A DNA stretch of 64,000 nt from Bradyrhizobium diversitatis (GCF_016031635.1 NZ_JACEGD010000032.1:1-64000); one strand, 5' to 3'; positions 1-7,602 are shown, counted from the stretch's first letter. Program-made: numbers and translations. Notes: generated from the sequence alone by a model not told the origin.

Positions 1-86
1 AGGCGGCGCCGTCCCGCATAATGTCGCCGCGACATGCGCCGCCGCGCCGACCGCGGGCGGACTCCTCTCGCACAAGGCCCGAATCC

Positions 87-512
87 ATGCCCTCTCATTT
101 CCATGCCGTGATATGGATCGACCACTCGCAGGCCAGGATCTTCCATTTCGGCCTCGGCGGCTCCGACGAAATCACGCTGCATCCGCACCTGGCGACACGC
201 CATCTTCATCACAAGGCCAATGCGATCGGCAGCGGCCATGCAGCTCCCGACAAGGCGTTCTACACTGAGGTGACCAAAGCCGTCGCCGATGCCGGCGAGA
301 TCCTCATCATCGGTCCGGCGAGCGCGAAGACGGAGCTTGCCGACCACATTCACGCGAGCGCCCCCGATCTGGCCAAGCGGATCGTCGCGGTGGAAGCGGC
401 CGATCATCCTTCGGACGCCGAGATCGTCGCCTATGCGAAGCGTCACTTTAAAATGCCGCTGCCGCGCGTGCAGACACCGGGCTCGGCAACAGGCGAGCGG
501 CACTCGGGTTAG
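87..512 (+). CDS. eRF1-domain-like 'translational machinery' protein
   Basis: A protein of 141 residues beginning MPSHFHAVIWIDH. The opening (xxxHAVVWIDHxxARxFxF) and the later segment with ILIIGPASAKTEL match my recollection of rhizobial proteins annotated as translational machinery or host-attachment-like proteins, which carry a bacterial eRF1-like (baeRF) fold. An upstream in-frame ATG at 21 would add an Arg/Pro-rich 22-residue tail that looks non-coding, so the ATG at 87 is preferred. His-rich N-terminal half (HPHLATRHLHHK). The biochemical role is not established. It stands alone, with the next gene convergent. Confidence 0.7.
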   Translation: MPSHFHAVIWIDHSQARIFHFGLGGSDEITLHPHLATRHLHHKANAIGSGHAAPDKAFYTEVTKAVADAGEILIIGPASAKTELADHIHASAPDLAKRIVAVEAADHPSDAEIVAYAKRHFKMPLPRVQTPGSATGERHSG

Positions 513-571
513 GACTGCACGGCCTGAACAGCCCGGGGCGCGATGATGTCTCGTCCCGGTCTCACCGCGCT

Positions 572-766
572 TCAGGCCGCCTCTTCGCTGTCGAACTCGG
601 TGAATTTCTTGTAGATCCAGTCGCGGCCGTCGCGGCGGCGCCAGACCTTGCCGACCACGAACTGCCCATTGATGGAGCGGCGCGGCACGATCACCGTCCA
701 GAGGTGCCAGATATCGGTCCAGCTCGACTGCGGACCAATGGTCTTGAGGTTGCGATCAAGAGACAT
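572..766 (-). CDS. small conserved-type hypothetical protein (64 aa)
   Basis: Starts MSLDRNLKTIGPQSSWTDIWHLW and ends in an acidic tail (FTEFDSEEAA). No known domain recognised. The aromatic/basic middle (VIVPRRSINGQFVVGKVWRRRDGRDWIYKKF) reads as a genuine folded protein rather than a frame shadow. Upstream in-frame starts up to 883 give Arg/Ser-rich low-quality sequence, so the ATG at 766 is chosen. It is convergent with the gene at 87-512. Confidence 0.55.
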   Translation of the reverse strand: MSLDRNLKTIGPQSSWTDIWHLWTVIVPRRSINGQFVVGKVWRRRDGRDWIYKKFTEFDSEEAA

Positions 767-1092
767 GTGGCGGAACTCGCTGGCGCAGAACTCAACCGAT
801 GGGCGCCGCGGCGAACCGTGACCTGTGGTCGCACGGATCGAAGGCCGCCCATCGCGAGCCGGGACAGACCTGATAACAGCCACCCGGACGGCCGCAACAA
901 ACGCTCGCCTTTAACCTAACCGATCAACCTTACTTCTTGGGATGGAGCGGCGCGACCGGTTGTAAGCCGGCGCCAAGTTTTCTAGACTACACGTGATTTG
1001 AGAACGAACGCTGTTTCAGACGCACGTTGATTTTCCAGCTGACGTCGAACTTTGAAAACGACCGGACGTTTGGAAATCATCGACGTGCCGGG
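767..1092. other. gene-free stretch
   Basis: About 325 bases with no convincing coding signal on either strand. The only thing noticed is the 14-base motif TTTAACCTAACCGA at 910-923, which recurs at 5737-5750, both times upstream of a minus-strand small gene. Confidence 0.4.
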
Positions 1093-1260
1093 ATGACAAT
1101 AATGAAACTGCAATGCGCATCTCTGCGCCTCGCGCTGCGAGTGATGCCGCCAGCGTCAGTGGTGAAGACGCCGCCGCAAGAGCGGCCGAACGCCGCCAAC
1201 GACAACGAGGCGATCTGGCCGCTGGTGCCGTTTCCGCCCGGCTGGCACGCGTCGAACTGA
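1093..1260 (+). CDS. possible small hypothetical protein (55 aa)
   Basis: An open frame starting MTIMKLQC and ending NAANDNEAIWPLVPFPPGWHASN. The C-terminal NDNEAIWPLVPFPPGW pattern looks like a small rhizobial hypothetical protein, but the N-terminal half is Arg/Ala-rich and unconvincing. No strong ribosome site. A start at 1102 is equally possible. Function unknown. Confidence 0.35.
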   Translation: MTIMKLQCASLRLALRVMPPASVVKTPPQERPNAANDNEAIWPLVPFPPGWHASN

Positions 1261-1271
1261 CCGGCCCGGCC

Positions 1272-1347
1272 GGAAAAGCGCAACGCCGCGCAAGCGCAAT
1301 ATCATCGCTTGGCGGCGTCCGTTAGGCATTGGGCGCTGAAATCCCCA
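1272..1347 (-). repeat. intergenic repeat, copy 1 of the TGGGGATTTCAGCGCCCA family
   Basis: Read on the minus strand, this stretch begins with the 18-base core TGGGGATTTCAGCGCCCA (1328-1345) and continues through GCCGCC and CGCGGCGTTGCGCTTTT. The same order (core, GCCGCC, CGCGGCGCTGTTGCTTTT) occurs at 6528-6604 on the plus strand, so the whole element is about 75 bases. A third, core-only copy is at 6643-6659. Confidence 0.6.
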
Positions 1348-1401
1348 ACACACATATGTCGGTGGCGACGCCCAAAGGTTCGACGAGGTCAACGTCGGGA
1401 C

Positions 1402-1478
1402 TGGTCGGGGCAGCTGGATTCGAACCAACGACCTGCAGTACCCAAAACTGCCGCGCTACCAGGCTGCGCTATACCCCG
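1402..1478 (-). tRNA. tRNA-Pro (anticodon TGG)
   Basis: Minus-strand cloverleaf of 77 nt: acceptor CGGGGTA pairs with TGCCCCG (one T-G pair), the D-arm contains GCGCAG..TGGTAGCGC, the anticodon loop is TTTTGGG giving anticodon TGG (proline), the T-arm contains GGTTCGAATCC, the discriminator is A, and CCA is encoded (1402-1404). Confidence 0.96.
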
Positions 1479-1514
1479 AATGTCCGGCGAGCCCCGTCGA
1501 TACACGCTTCCCAG

Positions 1515-1568
1515 GGCGCCAGCAAGCTTCAGAAGGCGCCAGCAAGCTTCCAGAAGGCGCCAGCAAGG
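1515..1568. repeat. short tandem repeat, about 20-bp unit, 2.7 copies
   Basis: Three successive units GGCGCCAGCAAGCTTC separated by AGAA or CAGAA, starting at 1515, 1535 and 1556 (last one partial). It lies between tRNA-Pro and the end of the DUF192 gene. No function inferred. Confidence 0.85.
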
Positions 1569-1590
1569 CCCGCAATCGCCTCGCCCGGCC

Positions 1591-2076
1591 CTATTTGCTG
1601 CCGAACAGGGGGTGGCCGACGCGGTCACCGGGGCGGATGCCGTACTTCTGCGCCGTTCCTGCCACCACCTCCAGCACGGCCCGGGCCGGGCCTCGGGACG
1701 AGATGATCTTGGTCGACAGCGGCTCGGTGTTCTCGGCGATGCGCAGGATGCGGCCGTCGGCGCGGATGAAGATCATGTCGAGCGACACGTACGTGTTCTT
1801 CATCCACATCGACACCTCCTGCTCGGGATTGAAGTCGAACAGCATGCCTTTGCCGTCCGCCAATTCCTTGCGATACATCAGGCCGGTCTGCTTCTCCTCC
1901 TCGGTCGTCGCCATTTCCACCGAGAAAACCTGCACGCCGTTCTTGGTGACGATCTCGAGCGGCTGGAAGCTGGCGGCGCCGACGGGCGCGCTGGCGAGGA
2001 CACAGCCGATGATGACGAGGATGGCGGCAAGCCAGCCCTGCGCAGCGGACCGGGCGGCCTTTCGATCAGAATTCAT
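1591..2076 (-). CDS. DUF192 family exported protein
   Basis: 161 residues. N-terminal signal/anchor (hydrophobic WLAAILVIIGCVLASAPVGAA), then a DUF192 domain: VEMATTEEEKQTGLMYRKEL, the GMLFDFNPEQEVSMWMKNT block, SLDMIFI, and a terminal GDRVGHPLF. DUF192 proteins are periplasmic or lipoprotein-like with no proven reaction. The ATG at 2076 is chosen over one at 2106 because it sits directly before a basic n-region (MNSDRKAAR). It follows the cold-shock gene on the same strand with a gap of about 115 bases, so the two may be co-transcribed. Confidence 0.88.
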   Translation of the reverse strand: MNSDRKAARSAAQGWLAAILVIIGCVLASAPVGAASFQPLEIVTKNGVQVFSVEMATTEEEKQTGLMYRKELADGKGMLFDFNPEQEVSMWMKNTYVSLDMIFIRADGRILRIAENTEPLSTKIISSRGPARAVLEVVAGTAQKYGIRPGDRVGHPLFGSK

Positions 2077-2192
2077 GGGGCTCTCGAGGCGTGGGGGACT
2101 GGGCAAGTCCTTACGCGGCGGCCACCGGAAAGGAAAGAGGCGCGCCGGCCAGCCGGCACGCCTCTGCTCACGATCGCGAGAACTGGTTGTGT

Positions 2193-2855
2193 TCAGTGCG
2201 ACTGCAATCCCGGCGATCCAGTCTCGGGATGGATCTCGGCCGCCATCATGCCCTTGGAGCCGGGCCCGAAGCGGACCAGGACGTACTGGCCCGGCCTGAG
2301 TTCAGTCATACCGAAGCGGCGCAGGGTCTCCATGTGCACGAAAATGTCGGGCGTGCCCTCGCCGCAGGTCAGGAAGCCGAAGCCGCGCAGCCGGTTGAAC
2401 CATTTGACCTGGGCCCGTTCCAGCCCGCTGGTCGGAGTGACCGTGACGTGGGTGCGCGGCGGCAGCATCTGCGCCGGATGGATCGCGGTCGACTCGTCCA
2501 TCGAGACCACGCGGAAGGCCTGGTAACCCTTGGTGCGCTGAATGCACTCGACGACGATGCGGGCGCCTTCATAAGCGGTCTGGAAGCCGTCGCGCCTGAG
2601 CACGGTCACGTGCAGGAGCACGTCGGGCCAGCCATTGTCGGGAACGATGAAGCCATAGCCTTTGGAGGCATCGAACCATTTGATGACGCCATGGACCTCG
2701 ACGAGATTGGCGCTGGCCTCGCCGAGCCCGCTGAAGGGGCTGAGCCCGCTGTCGCGGCCGGCACCGCCGTGCTCGCCCGGCGTCATCCGCCCAGGCGATA
2801 CTCCCTGCCCGGGAACTCCAAGCTTCTTGGACTCAAATCCGTCCGACGACCCCAT
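2193..2855 (-). CDS. double cold-shock domain protein
   Basis: About 220 residues with two cold-shock (OB-fold) domains. The first has GVIKWFDASKGYGFIVPDNG followed by DVLLHVTVLRRDG; the second has AQVKWFNRLRGFGFLTCGEG followed by DIFVHMETLRRFG. Both keep the aromatic RNP1-like KGYGFI/RGFGFL and RNP2-like VLLHV/IFVHM nucleic-acid-binding strands. The first 45 residues are a Gly/Ser-rich disordered leader, so the true start could be the GTG at 2870, the ATG at 2855 or a later codon. Predicted role: cytoplasmic single-stranded RNA/DNA binding. Tandem-CSD proteins of this length are typical of Rhizobiales. Confidence 0.92.
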   Translation of the reverse strand: MGSSDGFESKKLGVPGQGVSPGRMTPGEHGGAGRDSGLSPFSGLGEASANLVEVHGVIKWFDASKGYGFIVPDNGWPDVLLHVTVLRRDGFQTAYEGARIVVECIQRTKGYQAFRVVSMDESTAIHPAQMLPPRTHVTVTPTSGLERAQVKWFNRLRGFGFLTCGEGTPDIFVHMETLRRFGMTELRPGQYVLVRFGPGSKGMMAAEIHPETGSPGLQSH

Positions 2856-3055
2856 AACCCCGGACCCCACAGTGCCATGCCATCCGCCACATTGGCGGCG
2901 CTCGAATCACGCGTCTTTTGAAAATCTTCTCAACTCGACGCGACGCGAATCTTCCGACTCAAAAGATAACACTCCCGGTTGAGAGGCATAGACAAAAAAG
3001 AGATTCGCCGGAACCTATGAACAGCTTGCATCGCAGCGAATCAAATTGATTCGTC

Positions 3056-3817
3056 TCAATTGCCGACGAAGGGACCGAGCGTCTCGCCGATGTCGTGATG
3101 GATGACGAGGTCGGCGACGTCATCCTGCTCGGTCGGCTCGCGGTTGATGATGACCAGACGTGCACCGGCGCGCTTGGCCATGAGCGGAAAACCCGCGGCC
3201 GGCCAGACCACGAGCGAGGAACCGATCGCGATGAAGAGGTCGCAGGATTGCGACAGCGCGGTCGCACGCTGCATTTCGTCGTCCGGCATCATCTGGCCGA
3301 AGGAGATCGTGGCGGTCTTCACCGGCTCGTCGCATGCCGTGCAATTGGGCGCCGCGCCATCGTCGTCGAAACGGCGCCTCACCCAGTCGAGCGGATAGGC
3401 CTGCCCACATCCGATGCAGCGCGCATAAGTAGTATTTCCGTGAAGTTCAACCACGTGCTCGCTGGCGAAGCCCGAGGCTTGGTGCAGATTGTCGATGTTC
3501 TGGGTGATCACGGCGGGAACCTTGCCGGCGCGGTAGAGCGAGGCCAGCGCGCGATGGCCGCGGCCGGGCTTCGCTGCGGCAAATACCTCCTCCATCGCGA
3601 AGCGGCGGCGCCAGGCTTCGTCGCGCGCCTCCGGGCTCGCGACGAATTCGTCGAACGGGATCGGACGGTTGCGCGTCCAAATTCCGCCCGGCGAGCGGAA
3701 GTCGGGAATGCCGCATTCGGTCGAGATGCCCGCGCCGGTGAACGGTACGATGGCCCTCGCCTCGGCGATCATGTCGCCGAGCCGCTCGACGCCGCTCTGA
3801 AGATCCGATGCGATCAA
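3056..3817 (-). CDS. Sir2-family NAD-dependent protein deacylase
   Basis: 253 residues with the full sirtuin core: GAGIST (28-33) for NAD, GIPDFRS, TQNID (105-109), catalytic His126 in ELHGN, a zinc site of two Cys pairs (C134/C137 and C159/C162), and GSSL near the C-terminus. It removes acyl groups from protein lysines using NAD and acts in the cytoplasm. An earlier TTG at 3859 has no ribosome site, whereas the TTG at 3817 follows GGGAGG by seven bases, so that start is chosen. CobB-like, but I do not assign the symbol because subclass (deacetylase or desuccinylase) is not settled from motifs alone. Confidence 0.92.
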   Translation of the reverse strand: MIASDLQSGVERLGDMIAEARAIVPFTGAGISTECGIPDFRSPGGIWTRNRPIPFDEFVASPEARDEAWRRRFAMEEVFAAAKPGRGHRALASLYRAGKVPAVITQNIDNLHQASGFASEHVVELHGNTTYARCIGCGQAYPLDWVRRRFDDDGAAPNCTACDEPVKTATISFGQMMPDDEMQRATALSQSCDLFIAIGSSLVVWPAAGFPLMAKRAGARLVIINREPTEQDDVADLVIHHDIGETLGPFVGN

Positions 3818-4072
3818 TCGCGCCTCCCGACTCGTTTGGCCTGACAGCAATATGCACAAGCGACAAGATCGCTGACGTATTTATCAAGCGCGAACGCAAC
3901 ACGCTCGGCAACTTTTTCTCCCGGTCTTCGCTTATCACAATCCTGCAATGCCGCCTCCCCATTGACGCCCCATTCAGGAGCGCCAATGGATGTGTTGACG
4001 CGACTCAACGTGATTGCGGCGGCAGCGCTTGAGTTCAGATACGCACATACTCAGGTGTGGAGGGGATTTCAC

Positions 4073-4237
4073 ATGACCGAAGACGAAGAACGCAAAGCGC
4101 GCGAGCGCGATGAGATCGCCGCCCGGGTCGCCGCCTTCCGTGCTACGCAAGAGAAGTTCAAGCGCGAGCGCGAAGAATACTTCGTGTCGACGCTGGAGAA
4201 CGCCCGCAAGGTGGAACGGCCATCGCTCTGGCCCTAG
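4073..4237 (+). CDS. small charged coiled-coil hypothetical protein (54 aa)
   Basis: Begins MTEDEERKARERDEIAARVAAFR and is rich in E, R and K in a helical pattern, likely a single amphipathic helix pair. A clear ribosome site (GGAGGGG) lies about 10 bases before the ATG. It ends 40 bases before a bidirectional terminator. Function unknown. Confidence 0.6.
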   Translation: MTEDEERKARERDEIAARVAAFRATQEKFKREREEYFVSTLENARKVERPSLWP

Positions 4238-4273
4238 CATCGTCGCGCAGGCAAGCGCGAGGAGTTGCGAATG

Positions 4274-4304
4274 AAAAAAGCCCGGAGCAACGCTCCGGGC
4301 TTTT
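4274..4304. terminator. bidirectional intrinsic terminator
   Basis: 13-bp stem AAAAGCCCGGAGC / GCTCCGGGCTTTT with a 3-base loop. It sits between two convergent genes (4073-4237 and 4317-4604) and has a T-run on each strand. Confidence 0.9.
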
Positions 4305-4316
4305 CGCTATTGGCGG

Positions 4317-4604
4317 CTACCAATGGCGCCAGTGGTGATGGCGGTAGTACGGCCCGCCGCCGTAATAGGCGTACGGACCCGGCCCGTAATAATAGCCCGG
4401 GCCGCCATAATAGCCGTAACCGGGACCGTAATAGCCATACGGTCGGGAGGCTGCGACCGCGCCCGCGGTGATGGCGCCGGCGGCAAGCCCGAACGCGAGG
4501 CCCGGGCCGATGCCGCGACCGCGCGCCTCGGCCGGCGCAGGCGCCGCGACGGCGGTCACGCCGACGGCCGCGATCGTGGCCAGAACTGCCAATGTCTTCT
4601 TCAT
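4317..4604 (-). CDS. secreted Gly/Tyr-rich small protein (95 aa)
   Basis: Starts MKKTLAVLATIAAVGVTAVAAPAPAEARG, a clean Sec signal peptide with AxA-type cleavage. A second hydrophobic stretch (GLAFGLAAGAITAGAVAA) follows, then a low-complexity tail of YGYYGPGYGYYGG-type repeats and a His/Arg end (YRHHHWRHW). This is a common rhizobial envelope-protein pattern without a known activity. Ribosome site GGAGAGG lies just before the ATG. An upstream in-frame ATG at 4685 gives Arg-rich sequence before the signal and is rejected. Confidence 0.78.
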   Translation of the reverse strand: MKKTLAVLATIAAVGVTAVAAPAPAEARGRGIGPGLAFGLAAGAITAGAVAASRPYGYYGPGYGYYGGPGYYYGPGPYAYYGGGPYYRHHHWRHW

Positions 4605-4780
4605 GCTCCTCTCCTTCGCGTCTTCGCGGGATAACCGCGAGCGCCCGCGATGGTTGCGCAACCCGCGGAAAGCCGGCGCGGTCAAAAAGCGTTGATGCGC
4701 GGGGAACGAAATCGCCGGACGCGAATTGGTTTTCCAAGTGCGGGAGCCTCCGCCATCCGGGTTGAGGCAACAGCACGAAG

Positions 4781-4817
4781 ACCCCGTCAGTATCTCCGCG
4801 ATGCTGGCGGGGTTTTT
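4781..4817 (+). terminator. intrinsic terminator in a leader region
   Basis: 13-bp stem (4781-4793 with 4801-4813, two G-T pairs) containing ACCCCG and CGGGGT, a 7-base loop, then TTTTT. No gene ends just upstream on this strand. The next open frame starts 70 bases downstream, so it may end an unannotated small RNA or act as a leader terminator. Confidence 0.75.
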
Positions 4818-4886
4818 CAGTTAACGGGAGCCAATGGCAGCAGAGCGCAATTGCTGCCAGCGGGGCGGACGATCGAGGAGGAATTT

Positions 4887-5117
4887 TTGCCATTAGCCGC
4901 TTTGCTGGCCCGTATCCGCAGGTTGGTTCCCAGATCCGACGATCAGCACTACGACGAGATCGTCCGCAGCTTCGGTGACGGCACACTGCGCCCACCGCCG
5001 ACGCCGATGACCGACGGCGAACTGGCGCGGGCGATCGCCGAGTTCCTGAAGGAGCAGCCGTCGAGCAAATCCGTCGCGGTCCTTGGCCGCCGGCTCGACC
5101 CCTCCTCTCCCGTTTGA
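4887..5117 (+). CDS. small hypothetical protein (76 aa), TTG start
   Basis: The coding-like part is MPLAALLARIRRLVPRSDDQ followed by HYDEIVRSFGDGTL and DGELARAIAEFLKEQ. The TTG at 4887 is chosen because GAGGAGG lies immediately upstream at the right spacing; the longer frame from 4650 runs through a terminator and is implausible. Two predicted helices flanking a Pro-rich linker. No domain recognised. Confidence 0.5.
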   Translation: MPLAALLARIRRLVPRSDDQHYDEIVRSFGDGTLRPPPTPMTDGELARAIAEFLKEQPSSKSVAVLGRRLDPSSPV

Positions 5118-5134
5118 GTTCCTTTCGGGAGTAG

Positions 5135-5159
5135 GGAACCAGGATTGCGCGCGGACGTT
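5135..5159 (+). promoter_or_regulatory. EcfG-type general stress promoter
   Basis: GGAAC at 5135-5139, a 16-base spacer, and CGTT at 5156-5159: a perfect match to the alphaproteobacterial EcfG (sigma-EcfG/RpoE4) consensus. It lies 42 bases before the ATG of the 42-residue gene at 5201. Two more perfect copies occur at 9221 and 15233. Confidence 0.75.
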
Positions 5160-5200
5160 GAGTCCTTCCTTACGCTGAGCGGAAGGAAAAGAGGTCCGAC

Positions 5201-5329
5201 ATGCCCGCGTGGCTCGAAGTCTTGCTCAACCTGTCCGGCTATGCCGGCTTCGTGGCGCTCGCCTCTCGCGGCGGCGTCGCTTGCCCGCAGGCGCCGGCCG
5301 ACGATCGCATCTACGGCGACGAACGCTAA
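5201..5329 (+). CDS. small stress-type hypothetical protein (42 aa)
   Basis: Starts MPAWLEVLLNLSGYAGFVAL, a short hydrophobic helix, and ends with a polar tail DDRIYGDER. A ribosome site (AAAAGAGG) precedes the ATG and a perfect EcfG promoter lies just upstream, which together support a real, stress-induced small membrane-associated protein. Its stop codon abuts a palindromic repeat. Function unknown. Confidence 0.6.
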   Translation: MPAWLEVLLNLSGYAGFVALASRGGVACPQAPADDRIYGDER

Positions 5330-5457
5330 AGCATGATCCGGAAAAGTGCGCAGCGGTTTTCCCTCGCGACAAACGCGGAACGCGTTTGCGCGGAGATCAT
5401 GCCCAAACAACAACCTGAAGCGCGATGACAGTTGATCCCAATCACATCGCGCTTTAG
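5328..5457. repeat. two-stem palindromic repeat (GCATGATCCGG family), copy 1
   Basis: First stem region runs from GCATGATCCGGAAAAGTG (from 5331) to GATCATGC (ends 5402) and contains AAACGCG/CGCGTTT. A second stem, AAGCGCGATG ... CATCGCGCTT, ends at about 5455. Similar full copies are at 7919 and 23326; single-stem versions at 34824 and 45291. It is sandwiched between two stop codons. Confidence 0.88.
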
Positions 5458-5651
5458 TTGGCGTGCGCCGCCTGGCCCGCCGTGCGCACCAGCCTGACGG
5501 CCTTGACCGCCACGCGCGTGTCCTCGGCCTGCGGCCGCAGCGAGAAGCTGATCACCACGAAAGCGAGACAGAACAGCGTGCCGACGACGGCGACGCGCCG
5601 GTAGGTGTACCGGTCGCCTTGGTAGAAGGACGGCGTCGAAAAAGGCGTCAT
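5454..5651 (-). CDS. small single-pass membrane protein (65 aa)
   Basis: MTPFSTPSFYQGDRYTYRRV then a transmembrane segment AVVGTLFCLAFVVISFSL and a short basic/polar tail ending TAGQAAHAN. I recall closely similar short proteins in Bradyrhizobium genomes, without a function. A GTG start at 5699 would add 16 residues and cannot be excluded, since a GGGGTGGGG stretch precedes it. Confidence 0.6.
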   Translation of the reverse strand: MTPFSTPSFYQGDRYTYRRVAVVGTLFCLAFVVISFSLRPQAEDTRVAVKAVRLVRTAGQAAHAN

Positions 5652-5841
5652 GACAAAATTGCTTGTTGGCAAAGTCGCTTCTTGCTTCTTGCCAGACACC
5701 TACCCCACCCCGCGGCAAGCGCAACGCGATTGGGCTTTTAACCTAACCGAATAGGGTTATCGGCGTCCGCACAAGCACTCGTTAGGCACATCAGAGGCGG
5801 CGCCTCTGCCGTCGGGACAGGCGAAAGACCGGCCGACTTTG

Positions 5842-6134
5842 TTCCGGCTTCGACTCCATTTCGTTCTCGAAGAACGAATCGGAATCGCAGAAATGGATGC
5901 GGAGCAGTTCTTAACAAACACTTTGCGACCTCGATCAGAGCAGTCCGCATCCATGGCGCCTTCCTCGCCTCGCGCTTTCGGAGAAGCCACGCGCGGGGGC
6001 CGGGCATCACTCCGTCTCTTTCCGACTGCGGGGCGCATCGCCGCCGCGAGGCGCCCCCTGTTCTGCATCCGACTCCATTTCGTTCTCGAAGAACGAATCG
6101 GAGTCGAGAAAACCGGTGCGGAGCGAATCCTAAC
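5842..6134. repeat. pair of direct repeats with a 19-bp palindromic core
   Basis: Two copies of a roughly 74-base unit, 5842-5915 and 6061-6134, offset 219 bases. The shared core CGACTCCATTTCGTTCTCGA continues into AGAACGAATCGGA and contains the perfect palindrome-like TTCGTTCTCGAAGAACGAA. Both copies end with TGCGGAGC..TCYTAAC. The region 5652-6260 otherwise shows no convincing gene. On the minus strand both copies can be read as a short acidic/aromatic peptide (SDSFFENEMES), so they could be decayed gene ends. Confidence 0.8.
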
Positions 6135-6260
6135 GATCGATGAAGGCGCGAACTCTCGCACCTTCGGCTGCACAGCTCTTCGGCGCCAAACTCTTCGGCG
6201 GTAAATCGAGCGCGAGCCGATGGAGCACGATCGCCGGTTGCCGCGTGTCGTCGACGCCGA

Positions 6261-6395
6261 TCAAGCCGCCCGCTTCGTCTTCTCCTTGGAGAAGCATTCG
6301 AGGATCTGGATGCGGAGCTCTTCTGCGGCAGGCCCCTCGAGCTTCCTGAGCTCGTTCCAGAGCCTGATCACTTCGCGCTGTTTTTCGACAGTCAT
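6261..6395 (-). CDS. small hypothetical protein (44 aa)
   Basis: Reads MTVEKQREVIRLWNELRKLE, then GPAAEELRIQILECFSKEKT and KRAA. A textbook ribosome site (GGAGGTGA) ends three bases before the ATG and the composition is that of a charged helical protein, so it is very probably real although under 50 codons. No domain recognised. Confidence 0.65.
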   Translation of the reverse strand: MTVEKQREVIRLWNELRKLEGPAAEELRIQILECFSKEKTKRAA

Positions 6396-6527
6396 GAGTC
6401 ACCTCCTAAAATGTCTCCCAAGGCGACCCGCACTAGAACAAAGAGGGAACAAAAAGTCCAGCCCCTCCGGTTAAATTTCACTGGCCTCGCGTTGAACCTT
6501 TTCCGAGCGGCACAGACTTACGGAAGC

Positions 6528-6659
6528 TGGGGATTTCAGCGCCCAGTCACACGGCAGCGCCGCCTGACGAACATACTCCGTCACCGCGGCGCTGTTGCTT
6601 TTTAGATTTTCAACCTTAAGTTTGAAATACGGTTGGCGGCCAGGCGCTGAAATCCCAAC
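6528..6659. repeat. intergenic repeat copy 2 plus inverted core copy 3
   Basis: 6528-6604 is the plus-strand copy of the TGGGGATTTCAGCGCCCA element described at 1272. At 6643-6659 the core returns inverted (GGCGCTGAAATCCCAAC), giving a 14-bp inverted repeat GGGATTTCAGCGCC around about 97 bases. A strong terminator hairpin follows at 6669. No coding gene is supported from 6396 to 6912. Confidence 0.65.
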
Positions 6660-6668
6660 GCCGTCAGC

Positions 6669-6706
6669 CAAGAGAGCCCCGCGCGAAAGCGCGGGGCTTT
6701 TCTCTT
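6669..6706. terminator. orphan terminator hairpin
   Basis: Near-perfect stem AAGAGAGCCCCGCGC / GCGCGGGGCTTTTCTCTT around a GAAA-type loop. No annotated gene ends just upstream on either strand, so it may close a small transcript covering the repeat at 6528-6659. Confidence 0.7.
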
Positions 6707-6912
6707 GAAGTCGGTGTGATCTCTTGAAGGCGACGGGCGCGGATTGCATGCCAGCGAAGCGAAGCCTCGCCCTTGCGCATCGATCGGCTGAAATCCAGCG
6801 GGCCGGCAACGGTGCAGCGCAACCGCTCGGCCCTTTGGAAGCCGGCATCGCGAGCTTCGTCGTGGAGACGCGATGATCTGCGAGGTCTGTGAGAACGAAA
6901 GTCGCTTGCGCC

Positions 6913-7209
6913 TCAGACGGCGTCCTTGGCGACCTTCAGCGGCGAGGCCTTGACCGATTTGCTCGCGGGCTTCGCCGCAAACTGCATCGGCTCCTTGGTG
7001 AAGGGATTGACGCCCATGCGCGCTTCGGTCGCCGGCTTGTTCACGACCGACATCTTCACGAAGCCGGGAATGACGAACTCACCGGACTCGTTGAGCTCCT
7101 TGTAGCCGACCGTCGCCATGTACTCGATCACCGACTTCACGTCGTTCTTCGAAAGCTGCGTGCCCTCGGCAATTGCATCGATCAATTGGGTCTTCGTCAT
7201 CTTCGCCAT
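6913..7209 (-). CDS. HU-family histone-like DNA-binding protein
   Basis: 98 residues: MAKMTKTQLIDAIAEGTQLSK helix pair, dimer core, then the beta-arm with FVIPGFVKMSV, a shortened arm with ARMGVNPFTKEPM, and a basic C-terminal tail (AAKPASKSVKASPLKVAK). It bends and compacts DNA in the nucleoid. The arm carries NPFTKEP instead of the usual NPxTGExI, and the Lys-rich tail is the extended form seen in Rhizobiales HU-like proteins. Earlier in-frame starts up to 7347 encode non-conserved sequence and are rejected. HupB-like, but paralogue identity is uncertain. Confidence 0.9.
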   Translation of the reverse strand: MAKMTKTQLIDAIAEGTQLSKNDVKSVIEYMATVGYKELNESGEFVIPGFVKMSVVNKPATEARMGVNPFTKEPMQFAAKPASKSVKASPLKVAKDAV

Positions 7210-7404
7210 GTCTGAATTCCTTTGAATGGGGGGCGCGAGCAATTCCCGGAGAGGACGCGGCCGGACCGCGGGGGCGCGCTGCTGATTCATGCCAGAGGTC
7301 ATGAAGTGTCCGGGCTTAGAACCCATCGAGGCCGAAAACGCAAGCACGGGTTCGCAAGGACTCCCTTCCTCCTGTGAACGATCCCCGCTCTCTTTTTGAC
7401 CATT

Positions 7405-7487
7405 CGGCTGCTGGCGCGCCTTAGGATTGAAGTCCCTGAGCCTCCCCTACCAGAGAGCCCCGCTGCCCCCAGGCGGGGTTGGGCTGT
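7405..7487 (+). ncRNA. candidate small transcript or leader with terminator-like hairpin, copy A
   Basis: About 80 bases that resemble 8172-8250: both have CTGCYGGC, then TTGAAG, TCCC, AGCYTC, CAGAGA and a hairpin GCCCCGC..GCGGGGTT. Here the T-run is weak (GGTTGGGC). It lies 115 bases ahead of the gene at 7603. Small RNA status is inference. Confidence 0.3.
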
Positions 7488-7602
7488 TGCGACTCTTCTT
7501 GATCCGCCTGCCGGGTCACCTGCACGTGAAATCTGTGGCGCGGCCGGCGTTGTTGACACTTCGGTAACCTAACGCGGCCAAGCTTCAATCAGGTCTGTTG
7601 CG

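Noticed and set aside
1515..1568. Tandem repeat as a CRISPR-like array
   Set aside because: Units are contiguous, with spacers of only 4-5 bases, no cas genes, and only about three copies.
7452..7487. Hairpin upstream of HU as an HU terminator
   Set aside because: It lies on the upstream side of HU and lacks a T-run on the minus strand; kept only as part of the repeated leader element.
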